DNA from: Streptomyces sp. S.PNR 29
GTDB taxonomy: Bacteria > Actinomycetota > Actinomycetes > Streptomycetales > Streptomycetaceae
Assembly (NCBI RefSeq): GCF_030386795.1
Contig: NZ_JANUQM010000004.1
Location: 62,001 to 126,000 of the forward strand
Length of the DNA stretch: 64,000 bases
Direction of reading: 5' to 3'
Numbering within the stretch: position 1 is the first letter of the stretch; every line of letters starts with the position of its first letter. Of this stretch, positions 45,876 through 54,443 are shown in pieces. Under the pieces are notes generated by a model, which was not told the DNA's origin, searched no databases, and worked only from the letters and a program-made list of their open reading frames with translations. The position numbers and the translations under genes were made by a program.

Positions 45876-48428
45876 TCAGTTTGATGCACTACTGGCCGTT
45901 GAATGGCGGTCAAGAAGTATCAGAAGCCGCCTGCCCTCCGAGAGGAAGGGTTTCCCTTGAGATGTCACGCTGAGAGGTCTGGTGCGTTCGATGATGGTGA
46001 AGCCAGCCGCTTCTTCGACTTTGGCCAACTGATACCGCACGGTGTTACTCGCGACGCCCAGAGCCCGGCAGGCTGCGGCGATATCGTGATGGCCTGGTAG
46101 TCTGATGATATTGCGTAGCCCTTTCACATGGCTTCTCAACTTGGTGACGGACTGCATGGCCGGCGAGAGCGGCACGCCCAGCCGGACAAAAGGACTGGCC
46201 ACTCCGAAGAGCGGCCTGGTAGGGATACCGTGCCGCTTGAGAAGGTGTGAAACAAACGCGTTGTGACAGTCGAGTTCCTCAGCCAACTCCGTTGTGGTCC
46301 GGCCCAGTTGCACATATTCACGTTCCAGCCAGTCAGCTGTGACCACGGTCCCGTCGGCTGCGCGGAGAGGCCCCTCTCGGCGGCGCACCGGGATGCCCGC
46401 TTCCTTGAGGAGTCGCCCAATGGTGGCTGGAGTGCAGCCGACGAGGGCGGCGATTTTCGGTGTTGACATGCGGTCGGTGATGTAGAGCTTGTGCAGGCTC
46501 TCTGGGGCGAGGATGCCTTGCTTCGGTAAGGGAGCGCCTAGGCTGCGTTTTGGCGGCTCAGGGGGAATTCTGGGGGCCGCGAGCGCGGTGGTCTCCAAAT
46601 ACAAGCGGATGTGGTCCTCACTGACGCCGACCGACTCAGCGACTTGGCTGAGCGGCTGTCGCTTGGCCAGTTGCGTTCCGATGCGCTCCAGGTTGATGTC
46701 CTCCCAGTCGACGCCCGGCCATCGGAGGGCAGGGAGCCAGTCGCTGGGAGGCTCCCACAGAAGGGGTTCGTCGATGCCGTGAATGTGCAGGTTTTCCTTT
46801 GCTTGTTGGTGCGCGAATACACGTAACTCGGTCTCCAGGAGGTGGGCATTGTTCATATGCGCCGCGAAGCTCCGAGACGAGGATCCGGGTTCGGCACCCA
46901 GCAGGAAGTGCCGGACGAGCCACAGGAGGTATTTGTACAGGCCCTGGTTGTACAGTCGCCCCTGTCGACGGCAATATGCGCGGAATGCGGACGCATCGAC
47001 GACGACTTCACCTTCGGTGAAGAGAGCCCGGCGACGGTCGTAGTCGATCGGCGACTCGTGAGCGTCCAAGGCCCGAGCCAGCAGGACGAGTGTTGTGGTC
47101 AAGACGCTGCAGTCGTCCTCGTCCACGATCTCAGTCAGGGCGTCCCAGTTGGTTTTCGTGAGGTTGTTTCCCAACAGTCGTGACGCCTGGACGAAGGTCC
47201 AGTACGTGCCCGGAAGCAGCAAGAGGGATGCGGTGCCGCGACGGAATCCAGCAAGCCGGTGACCCGTCGGACCACCCTGGAGAACGCGCATCGTCCACGC
47301 CGGCCAGAGCATCGCCGGAACTTTGGCGGCGCGGCGCTGGACGTCCACTTCAGTGGACGTGGGCCAGGCGGGGGAAGAGGTAGTGGTGCCGTACCGAATC
47401 CGAGTGACCCAACTGACCCTTTCATCCACGGTTGCGAGCGCACGAGTGGCCAAGCCGGGCCCAGCCGCCTTGTACCAGCCGTGGGCCCACGTGATGGGAT
47501 AGGCGTCTTGTGCGCGGGCCGCCGCGTTGGCTTGCATAAGCCAAGGAAAGACGGCTTCGTGCTCGGCCATCTTGCTGTCCAGCACGACATCGGCAACGGC
47601 TACGCCGACAGCTGTGTTGTGCGCGTCGCTTGCCTCTCGCCGTCGTGTTCTTGTGGGCAAGGTGTCGCCACACTCGGTGAGGACTTGGTGAACGAGCGTC
47701 GGCGCTTCGTTTACATGGGTGGGCAGGCTGCGCAGCACCCGTTGGGCGATCACCATGAGGTCCTTGGCGCGTTGGCGAGCCCTGGCCGACGCAGGAGACG
47801 GGCCCAGTACGGTTGCGTTGATGTTCTCCTGAGCCCGCAGGACATGGCCGCCAGCAGGCAGTTCGATGCTCGGCGACTGGGAGAGCGGGAAGCCGCAGCC
47901 TGTCGCGCCTCTGGCTCCGATGCATACACCGGCCTTGGGGACATCCAAGCGCTTGGTGATGCGTTGCGTGGTCCCGCACCGGGGGCAACGGTCGTGAAGA
48001 AGGCTGCTGTGGCGGGTACAGGCGAAGGTCCATGGCAGGCGCCACGACAGCAACCACCGACCCGGCGTGGCGTCCAGGCACGCCGGGCAGAAACGGCTGT
48101 ATCTGCCGGAATGCAGAATGTTCGGCGGAGTGGAGGCAATCAGACGAGTCTCGGGGTCGAAGGTGACGACCAGACCGTTCCAGGACTCCAAGGTCATGGC
48201 CACAAGGTCTGCTGGTTCCACTCCGGTTCGGCGCGAAACCGCGTCCCGCTCGCGGCCTGTCAGTGCCCTGACCATGAATTCGAACCGGGCATCGGGAAGA
48301 CCGAATTGGGCCAATAGATCTGTCTCTGAGACCGCCAGGCGCCGTGCGTATGCGGCGAGCCAGCTGTCGAGCCCCTCATGGGTAACGGGTGCCACCCAGA
48401 TCGGGATGCGGTCGTTGCTCCAGGACAT
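45876..48428 (-). CDS. tniQ: TniQ/TnsD-like target selector
   Basis: An 850-aa TniQ-family protein, unusually long. The zinc-binding TniQ core lies at residues 105-160: FCPACL (Cys114, Cys117), CTRH (Cys137, His140), CPRC (Cys148, Cys151). The C-terminal 250 residues hold several helix-turn-helix-like repeats (IAALVGCTPATIGRLLKEAG; LAEELDCHNAFVSHLLKRHG; ACRALGVASNTVRYQLAKVE). In Tn7, the long TnsD form of this family reads a specific gene sequence; this size and array of DNA-binding repeats fit a protein that recognises dnaE2. It overlaps tnsC by one base and is the last gene of the operon. Confidence 0.88.
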   Translation of the reverse strand: MSWSNDRIPIWVAPVTHEGLDSWLAAYARRLAVSETDLLAQFGLPDARFEFMVRALTGRERDAVSRRTGVEPADLVAMTLESWNGLVVTFDPETRLIASTPPNILHSGRYSRFCPACLDATPGRWLLSWRLPWTFACTRHSSLLHDRCPRCGTTQRITKRLDVPKAGVCIGARGATGCGFPLSQSPSIELPAGGHVLRAQENINATVLGPSPASARARQRAKDLMVIAQRVLRSLPTHVNEAPTLVHQVLTECGDTLPTRTRRREASDAHNTAVGVAVADVVLDSKMAEHEAVFPWLMQANAAARAQDAYPITWAHGWYKAAGPGLATRALATVDERVSWVTRIRYGTTTSSPAWPTSTEVDVQRRAAKVPAMLWPAWTMRVLQGGPTGHRLAGFRRGTASLLLLPGTYWTFVQASRLLGNNLTKTNWDALTEIVDEDDCSVLTTTLVLLARALDAHESPIDYDRRRALFTEGEVVVDASAFRAYCRRQGRLYNQGLYKYLLWLVRHFLLGAEPGSSSRSFAAHMNNAHLLETELRVFAHQQAKENLHIHGIDEPLLWEPPSDWLPALRWPGVDWEDINLERIGTQLAKRQPLSQVAESVGVSEDHIRLYLETTALAAPRIPPEPPKRSLGAPLPKQGILAPESLHKLYITDRMSTPKIAALVGCTPATIGRLLKEAGIPVRRREGPLRAADGTVVTADWLEREYVQLGRTTTELAEELDCHNAFVSHLLKRHGIPTRPLFGVASPFVRLGVPLSPAMQSVTKLRSHVKGLRNIIRLPGHHDIAAACRALGVASNTVRYQLAKVEEAAGFTIIERTRPLSVTSQGKPFLSEGRRLLILLDRHSTASSASN

Positions 48429-49558
48429 CAGGCGGTCTTCCTGCTGCTTCGTCGATGCGGCTTCGCAGTTAGCAAGCCTGCCTCCAACGCGGCAACCAAC
48501 TCCAGGCGTGCGGCCTCAGCCGCGGCGTCGTTCTTAACCCTGTTCATGAGCTCGGCATCCAGTCGTTCGTGACCTGAGTGGATCGCGCGGTAGCAGCCAC
48601 GATTGATCAACGCCATCAGAGAAGCGAAGTGGCCGCTGGAGTGCGCCAGCAGGTAGTCCGCCAAGTCGTCGGCGAGCATTCCCGGATACTTGTCAGCCAG
48701 CACGAGCTTCTTCTCGATGGTCAGCAATACCTTGCGGAACTCGATGCGCCCTGACTCGTCCCCCACCTGGAACGGCCGCAAGGTCAGGGCAGTCGTACGT
48801 CGCCCGAACTGAGCATGCAGGGCTTCCGTCAAGGAGCGCCCCTCGCTGAGGATTCCGCGTTCTCGCACACCGACGCCCACGTAGATCAAGGTCACTGGGA
48901 AGGTGTTCGAAAGGAACTTCAGCTGATTGACGAGCCGAGCGGAATTAGAATTCGCGGATGCAAGAAAGTGGATGTCATCGATGATAAAGATGGACGTCTT
49001 TAGACTCAGCACGGCGTCGACCGCTCGCTCCGCCAGAGTGTCCGCGTCACCCGCGGTGGGCAGTCGGTAAAATCGGCAGATCGCTGCATTGAGGCCACGG
49101 ATCTGGGTGTTGCCCGTCAAGGCGATATAGATGACCGGCACCCGACGGTGCCCTTCAGTTGTCGTCTCGCCACGCAGCGCAATCTGCTCACGGTGGAAGT
49201 CACGGCCGAACTCGCGCACGGCTGTGCTCTTGCCGATTCCTGGATAGGCGTCGACCAGCGCCGCAGGCTTCGCCTTGTCCCCGTCGTGTCGGTTCGAACC
49301 GACGATCTCGTACAGGTCCTCATGAAGTTGCAGGAGTTGGGGTGTCTTGATCGGGCCGATGTTGGCGTGCCAGACATGACGGCTGTCGTTGTACCGCAGC
49401 AGTTCTTGACGTGACAGCTCGGCCATCTGTTCGCGTGTCAACAACGGTGGCGAGATACGGTCGGGCCCATCGACGAACTCCAGCCAGCCGTCAAGACGCG
49501 TGGGAGAGTACTGGCGGTCGTCACCCTCGAAGAGGACGCTTGTGAGGGGACTGGTCAA
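48428..49558 (-). CDS. tnsC: TnsC/TniB-like AAA+ transposition regulator
   Basis: A 376-aa AAA+ ATPase. Walker A AYPGIGKST (104-112), Walker B IFIIDDIHFL (190-199), sensor region VNQLKFLSNTFPVTLIYVGV. TnsC forms filaments on DNA at the target picked by TniQ/TnsD and activates TnsB. It overlaps tnsB by 4 bp and tniQ by 1 bp. Confidence 0.92.
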   Translation of the reverse strand: MTSPLTSVLFEGDDRQYSPTRLDGWLEFVDGPDRISPPLLTREQMAELSRQELLRYNDSRHVWHANIGPIKTPQLLQLHEDLYEIVGSNRHDGDKAKPAALVDAYPGIGKSTAVREFGRDFHREQIALRGETTTEGHRRVPVIYIALTGNTQIRGLNAAICRFYRLPTAGDADTLAERAVDAVLSLKTSIFIIDDIHFLASANSNSARLVNQLKFLSNTFPVTLIYVGVGVRERGILSEGRSLTEALHAQFGRRTTALTLRPFQVGDESGRIEFRKVLLTIEKKLVLADKYPGMLADDLADYLLAHSSGHFASLMALINRGCYRAIHSGHERLDAELMNRVKNDAAAEAARLELVAALEAGLLTAKPHRRSSRKTA

Positions 49559-51750
49559 CGGCTGTCCAGGATGTCTGAGTAGAAGTCGTCTTCGTCGACC
49601 TCGACTTCGTTGTTGGCTTCATCCCCGGGCAATAGAGCGGCGCACTCATCGTCTGCGTCGTCGTCCCCACCCGGAATCTGCTTGGGGTCCGGCACCGCAA
49701 GCAGGCCTGACGTGGCGTCGGATACACGCCTCTGCGAGTCGTCCGCAGTTGATGGGGTGGTCAAGGATGCGAGACGCTCGACCGTCGGCAGCGCGGTGAC
49801 CTCGGCGTCCGAGTCGCCATCCTCGCCGACGATGCGGAAGCGCTGCTGCGACAACCGGATGGCCATACGTCGTTCCGTCCGATCAGCGGTCAGTCCGGCA
49901 CCCCATCGCTCCAACAGCTCGACCAGAGCACGCTTGGTGTCCGGAAAACGATGAGTCTTCGCGGCGATCCTTCGGGCATATTGCAACGCCTCCAGACTGG
50001 CTGGACCGTTCAGTGAGGGGGCGTGCTCCCAGTCCAGTGCATGCCACTCATGCGTCCTGGGGTGCTGGAAAAAGACCTTCCGGATGTCATCGCGGTCCAC
50101 TGCGACCGGCCATGCGCCGGCATGTCGTCCCCGGTGATGGCTCGTCTGGTTGTGGAGACCTTTCAACGCCTTACCGTTGTAGCGAAGGCCATGCACTTCA
50201 ACGCCGTAGTGATGAATGGTGCACCATACTTCCTCCAAGAACTCGTAGGCGAGCCCCGGCCGGGAAGGGATTCTCAACGGCCCCGCCCGCATGACCCCGT
50301 GCTCGTACATCTCCAGAGGGCTGAGCTTCAGGCCCGGAACTTCCGGGACCTTCAGCCCCCGGTGATGGCGACGGTGATAGACCAGAGTGATCCATTCGCG
50401 GATGATGGCCTCGAGCTCATCCACGAAGAAGTAGGCCTCATCCTCCACCTTCTCCCCGCGACTGTAGACGTCCGGCCCCTTGTAGCCCGGCAGAGCAGCG
50501 AGGAGCCCTTGGTTGATCGTCTTAAACCAGCGCTCCACCGGCTTGTCAGTCGGCGTGTGCGGGCGAGCCGGCTGCAGGGAAATATCGAGCTTGGCGCACA
50601 CACTCTCGATATGCTTGGACACGTAGATCTTGCCGTGGTCGTAGACGATCGCCTCCGCGGCCACAGAGGGCAGCAGATGATGCCCATCATGATCCACGAG
50701 TTTCTCTGCATCGACGATCACAGCTGATGGCACTCCGCAATAGGGAAGCGGATCGCCTTTACCGGCAGCCTGCCCGCGGGAACGCACGGTCTCGAACAGG
50801 ACCTCGGCCACGTCGACGGACTTGGTCGACACCGGGGTCACCCGCAAGCCGCAAATGCACCGGCTGTACAGGTCCATCGCCACAGTGAGTTCACATCGAA
50901 CCCACCTGCATGTCACCGGTTCCATGGCGTACACGTCCAGGCTGTTGGTATCCAGGATCACGTACTCACCAGGGCGGGTGGCCCGCAGCTTGCCATATAC
51001 TCCTGGCGGTCGCTGCGCAATGGAACGCTTGCCCTTCGTGCTGCCGTTGAATGCGTTCGTTCCCCGGCTGAGCTCTCGCAGAAGCTCGTACGCGGTTGTT
51101 CGTTTGGGGAGACGTACTGCATCACGACCGTACTTCTCGGCCAGGCGTTCCTCGATCTCGATGAGCGTCAAATTCCGTACGGGACGACTCGCTGTCTCCT
51201 TTTCTTTGAGGACCAATCGCGCCATGTCCAACCAGCGTGAATCGACACGATCGAGGATGTGGGTGGACTGGCGCTTGCTCACCAGGCCGGCCGGGCCATC
51301 GTCTTTGGCCTTGGCCACCCACCGGCGGATGGTAGCCGGATCCACCCCGAGTTCCGCAGCCTTGGCTTCGTAGCGGCGCATCAGAGGCACCCCGGGCGCA
51401 TAGTCGGGCCTGGGTTCGCCCTCCAATGCCAGCTCGGGGGAGCCCAGCTTGTAGCCGAAGCGGACTTCCTGGACGTGCTGGAAGCGGGTGTTGAGGTTGC
51501 CTTCCTCCTCGTCGACCAGGTTGCCGAGAACCGTGGCACTTGCTGGGCCGGGTGGCGGTGTCTCAACCAGAAACTCGGTCGACGGGTGGCTCATCAGCAT
51601 AGAGAGATCCACCTGCCGCCACCGCGGGCGGCCGTCGGGGCCTGTCTGTTGGAGAAGGACCCGTCGGCCGTCGAGTTCGGCGATGGTGAATTGCTCACCG
51701 TCAAACGCTAATGGAAGGCCTTGTCGAAGAGGTGTCGTCCACGTACTCAT
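49555..51750 (-). CDS. tnsB: TnsB/TniA-like DDE transposase
   Basis: A 731-aa Mu/Tn7-type transposase. N-terminal helix-turn-helix domains (about 130-240; VDPATIRRWVAKAKDDGPAG) bind the end repeats; the RNase H-like core has the catalytic triad Asp267 (YVILDTNSL), Asp371 (IVYDHGKIYVS) and Glu406 (PTDKPVERWFK), with 34 residues between the last two. A Mu C-terminal-like beta domain follows (about 500-560). The acidic tail (DDDADDECAALLPGDEANNE) may contact TnsC. Overlaps tnsA and tnsC by 4 bp. Confidence 0.95.
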   Translation of the reverse strand: MSTWTTPLRQGLPLAFDGEQFTIAELDGRRVLLQQTGPDGRPRWRQVDLSMLMSHPSTEFLVETPPPGPASATVLGNLVDEEEGNLNTRFQHVQEVRFGYKLGSPELALEGEPRPDYAPGVPLMRRYEAKAAELGVDPATIRRWVAKAKDDGPAGLVSKRQSTHILDRVDSRWLDMARLVLKEKETASRPVRNLTLIEIEERLAEKYGRDAVRLPKRTTAYELLRELSRGTNAFNGSTKGKRSIAQRPPGVYGKLRATRPGEYVILDTNSLDVYAMEPVTCRWVRCELTVAMDLYSRCICGLRVTPVSTKSVDVAEVLFETVRSRGQAAGKGDPLPYCGVPSAVIVDAEKLVDHDGHHLLPSVAAEAIVYDHGKIYVSKHIESVCAKLDISLQPARPHTPTDKPVERWFKTINQGLLAALPGYKGPDVYSRGEKVEDEAYFFVDELEAIIREWITLVYHRRHHRGLKVPEVPGLKLSPLEMYEHGVMRAGPLRIPSRPGLAYEFLEEVWCTIHHYGVEVHGLRYNGKALKGLHNQTSHHRGRHAGAWPVAVDRDDIRKVFFQHPRTHEWHALDWEHAPSLNGPASLEALQYARRIAAKTHRFPDTKRALVELLERWGAGLTADRTERRMAIRLSQQRFRIVGEDGDSDAEVTALPTVERLASLTTPSTADDSQRRVSDATSGLLAVPDPKQIPGGDDDADDECAALLPGDEANNEVEVDEDDFYSDILDSR

Positions 51751-52499
51751 TCAGACCTCCGCAGAACCCAGTCGCCGGACAAGGGTTGAGTCAGATCAGT
51801 GGTCAGGCGCCCCGCCCACAGCAGGGCCATGAGGGGTGGACGGACTTCGTGTCTGTCTCTTCCTTCTGCAAGCCGACGCTCAACTGCCGCCAACTGATCC
51901 CCGTCCTGCACGCTCTCCCATGCCCGTTCGATCTCCGCCGCTGGGACCACCCCGGGGCGCCGATAGGCCGCCAGGAATCGAATGTTCTCCAGGACGACCG
52001 GGTCCGCTCCGGACCAGACCTCATAGGCCCAACCGTGTCGCTCGATCAAATCGCCGGGCCAGGCCAGGGCTTCTTTGATCTTGGGATCGGCGAGTAGATC
52101 CTCAGGCTTGACGTTCACGACGACGGCCACTCCGGACCGCATGACCAGCAAGAAGTCGGGCACGTGATGTCGCACTCTGCCGTCGATTCGGGCCGTCATG
52201 CGGCATGGTTGGGCATGAATTCTCTGGACCGAGGGATCAAAGTCAGCGAGGAGCAGCCGTGCCAACTCCAGGCGACTCTCGTACACCACGTGTCTACCCA
52301 TCGTTGCTGACGCGTACGAGCCCGAGTGATGGGTCATGCCGTGGACCGAGCGGACCGTGCGCCATGGTTTGGATTCGGTGAAGTGGGCCAATCGCAAGTC
52401 GGCAAACGGGATTTCGAGCACCGTGTCGTCCTCGTGTCGAATCGACGCGCTGGGGGGCCTCTGCCTAGAAGGCGCTCGAGTGGAACTCCGTGTTGCCAT
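51747..52499 (-). CDS. tnsA: TnsA-like endonuclease
   Basis: A 250-aa nuclease with the TnsA fold: VVYESRLELARLLLADFD (Glu74), HVPDFLLVM (Asp115) and AVVVNVKPEDLL (Lys131), the E-D-K layout of restriction-type enzymes. In Tn7, TnsA cuts the 5' strands, so a complete TnsAB pair means cut-and-paste movement rather than cointegrates. First gene of the transposition operon, starting 160 bp inside the right end. Confidence 0.88.
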   Translation of the reverse strand: MATRSSTRAPSRQRPPSASIRHEDDTVLEIPFADLRLAHFTESKPWRTVRSVHGMTHHSGSYASATMGRHVVYESRLELARLLLADFDPSVQRIHAQPCRMTARIDGRVRHHVPDFLLVMRSGVAVVVNVKPEDLLADPKIKEALAWPGDLIERHGWAYEVWSGADPVVLENIRFLAAYRRPGVVPAAEIERAWESVQDGDQLAAVERRLAEGRDRHEVRPPLMALLWAGRLTTDLTQPLSGDWVLRRSE

Positions 52500-52659
52500 G
52501 CTCTGACGGTATGGACTGTGGGCTTCGACTCACTGAGAAAGATCGAAAAGGAGCGCTAAGAGCCAGTTACGGAGCGGAGTCATTGGGCAGCTGGTTCCGG
52601 ATTTGCGCGTACGGTGCGCATTGAGTGCGAACGCTGCGCATCGAGCCACGGATCCTAGA
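52500..52659 (-). repeat. Right transposon end with three crowded TnsB-type sites
   Basis: The end motif, inverted relative to the left end, occurs at 52603-52610 (TTGCGCGT), 52614-52621 (GTGCGCAT) and 52634-52641 (CTGCGCAT), 11 and 20 bp apart. The tip reads CCTAGA (inverted TCTAGG). The asymmetry - three widely spaced left sites, three tightly packed right sites - parallels Tn7, where it fixes orientation of insertion. The tnsA promoter must also lie here. Confidence 0.85.
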
Positions 52660-52664
52660 CCCCG
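52660..52664. repeat. 5-bp target-site duplication, right copy
   Basis: CCCCG immediately after the right end CCTAGA; identical to 4209-4213. See the left copy. Confidence 0.95.
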
Positions 52665-54443
52665 GTCATGCCGACCAGCGGCGAGGGCTTCCCCATGTCC
52701 CAGTTCGACAAGGACGACGTCGAGGATCTCGGGCTGCTCAAGCTCGATGTGCTCGGCGTGCGGATGCAGTCGGCGATGGCGCACGCGGTGGCCGAGGTGG
52801 AGCGGGTGACGGGCGCCAGGGTGGACCTGGACGCCGTGCCGCCCGGCGATCCGGCGACGTACGGTCTCATCCGTTCCGCCGAGACGCTGGGCTGCTTCCA
52901 GATCGAGTCGCCGGGGCAGCGGGACCTGGTCGGGCGGCTGCAGCCGACGACCTTCCACGACCTCGTCGTCGACATCTCCCTCTTCCGGCCCGGTCCGGTC
53001 GCCGCCGACATGGTGCGGCCGTTCATCGAGGCGCGGCACGGGCGGGCGCCCATCCGCTATCCGCACCCGGACCTGGAGGGTCCGCTGCGGGAGACGTACG
53101 GCGTCGTCGTCTTCCACGAGCAGATCATCGACATCGTGCACATCATGACCGGCTGCGGGCGCGGTGAGGCGGACCGGGTGCGGCGCGGGCTGTCCGACCC
53201 GGAGTCGCAGGGGCGGATCAAGGTGTGGTTCGCGCAGCGCGCGGCGGCGAACGGATATGACGCGGAAACGATTCGGCGGACCTGGGAGATCATCGAGGCC
53301 TTCGGGTCGTACGGCTTCTGCAAGGCGCACGCGGTCGCCTTCGCCGTGCCGACGTACCAGTCGGCGTGGCTGAAGGCGCATCACCCGGCCGCCTTCTACG
53401 CGGGGCTGCTCACGCACGACCCCGGGATGTATCCGAAGCGGCTGCTGCTGGCGGACGCGCGGCGGCGTGGGGTGCCGGTCCTGCCGTTGGACGTGAACAA
53501 GTCGGGGGTCGCACACAGGATCGAACTGGTGTCTGAATCAGGTGTCTGGGGACTGCGGTTGGCCCTCTCCGACGTGCACGGCATCAGTGAGGCCGAGGCG
53601 CAGCGGATCGCCGACGGGCAGCCGTACGCCTCGCTGCTCGACTTCTGGGAGCGGGCCCGCCCCAGCAGGCCGCTCGCACAAAGGCTCGCGCAGGTCGGCG
53701 CGCTGGACGACTTCGGCGCCAACCGCCGCGACCTGCAACTGCACCTGACCGAGCTGCACCGGGGCGCGAGGGGTGCCGGTGGCGGCCAGCTCCCGCTCGC
53801 CGGCGGGCGGAAGACGGCCCCGGCCGGGCTGCCCGACCTCACCTCGGCGGAGCGGCTCAGCGCCGAGCTGGGCGTGCTGTCCATGGACGCCTCGCGCAAC
53901 CTCATGGACGACTACCGCGCCTTCCTCGACGAGCTGGGCGTGACCTCGGCGCGACGGCTGCGCGAGGCGCGGCACGGGGAGACGGTGCTGGTCGCGGGCG
54001 CCAAGGCGGCCACTCAGACGCCACCGATCCGCTCCGGCAAGCGGGTCATCTTCACCACCCTGGACGACGGCACGGGCCTGGTCGACCTCGCCTTCTTCGA
54101 CGACTCCCACGACGCCTGCGCCCACACCGTCTTCCACTCCTGGCTGCTGCTGGTGCGCGGGGTGGTGCAGCGCCGCGGCCCGCGCAGCCTCAGCGTGGTG
54201 GGCGCCGCCGCCTGGAACCTCGCCGAGCTGGTCGAACTGCGCGTCGAGGGCGGCCTCGACGAGGTGGCGGCGCGCCTGGCGGAGCCGCTGCCGAAGGGCG
54301 AGGACAGCGATGCGACCGGAGGCCGGCGCGTCCGGATGCCCACCGGATACGAGATGCATCCGTGGGCCGATCTGCGTCCCGCGGGCGAGGAGCCCGCGAA
54401 GGTACGGAAGTTGTGGCACCAGAGTCCGGGGAGTGCGGGATGA
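52665..54443 (+). pseudogene. dnaE2: Resident dnaE2 (imuC), 3' part
   Basis: The C-terminal 592 codons of the split polymerase, beginning GTC ATG (Val-Met) right after the duplicated bases. It carries the third catalytic acid in LKLDVLGVRMQ (codon 52746-52748, Asp588 of the restored protein), the fingers and helix-hairpin-helix region, and the OB fold (VLVAGAKAATQTPPIRSGKR, VIFTTLDDGTGLVDLAFF). Sequence quality is intact with no frameshift, so the insertion is probably recent. An ATG at 52668 could start a fragment, but it would lack the PHP domain and two of the catalytic residues. Its stop overlaps the imuB-like start (ATGA). Confidence 0.94.

Larger units (their letters stand above)
4214..52659. 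mobile_element. 48.4-kb Tn7-like transposon inserted in dnaE2
   Basis: Boundaries are set by the broken dnaE2 frame, the flanking CCCCG duplication, and imperfect terminal inverted repeats: 18 of 25 terminal bases match between the left end and the inverted right end, including TAGG near the tip and ATGCGCA at positions 19-25. The left end starts TGTAGG, the right end (inverted) TCTAGG. The transposition operon tnsA-tnsB-tnsC-tniQ reads inward from the right end. Cargo covers defence genes, a second dnaE2-imuB-like operon and a heat/oxidative-stress island. No integrase, relaxase or Cas gene was found, so this is neither an integrative conjugative element nor a CRISPR-associated transposon. 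Confidence 0.95.

Noticed and set aside
4214..52659. CRISPR-associated (CAST) transposon
   Set aside because: TnsABC and TniQ are present but no Cas gene and no CRISPR array was seen anywhere in the element; TniQ is of the long TnsD type.
4214..52659. Integrative element with tyrosine or serine recombinase
   Set aside because: No recombinase gene, no tRNA end or long direct repeat at the borders; the 5-bp duplication and tns operon explain the insertion.
2534..54443. Split dnaE2 as an intein or sequencing/assembly artefact
   Set aside because: 48 kb with its own transposition operon, terminal repeats and a target-site duplication lies between the parts; an intein would be a single in-frame protein segment.
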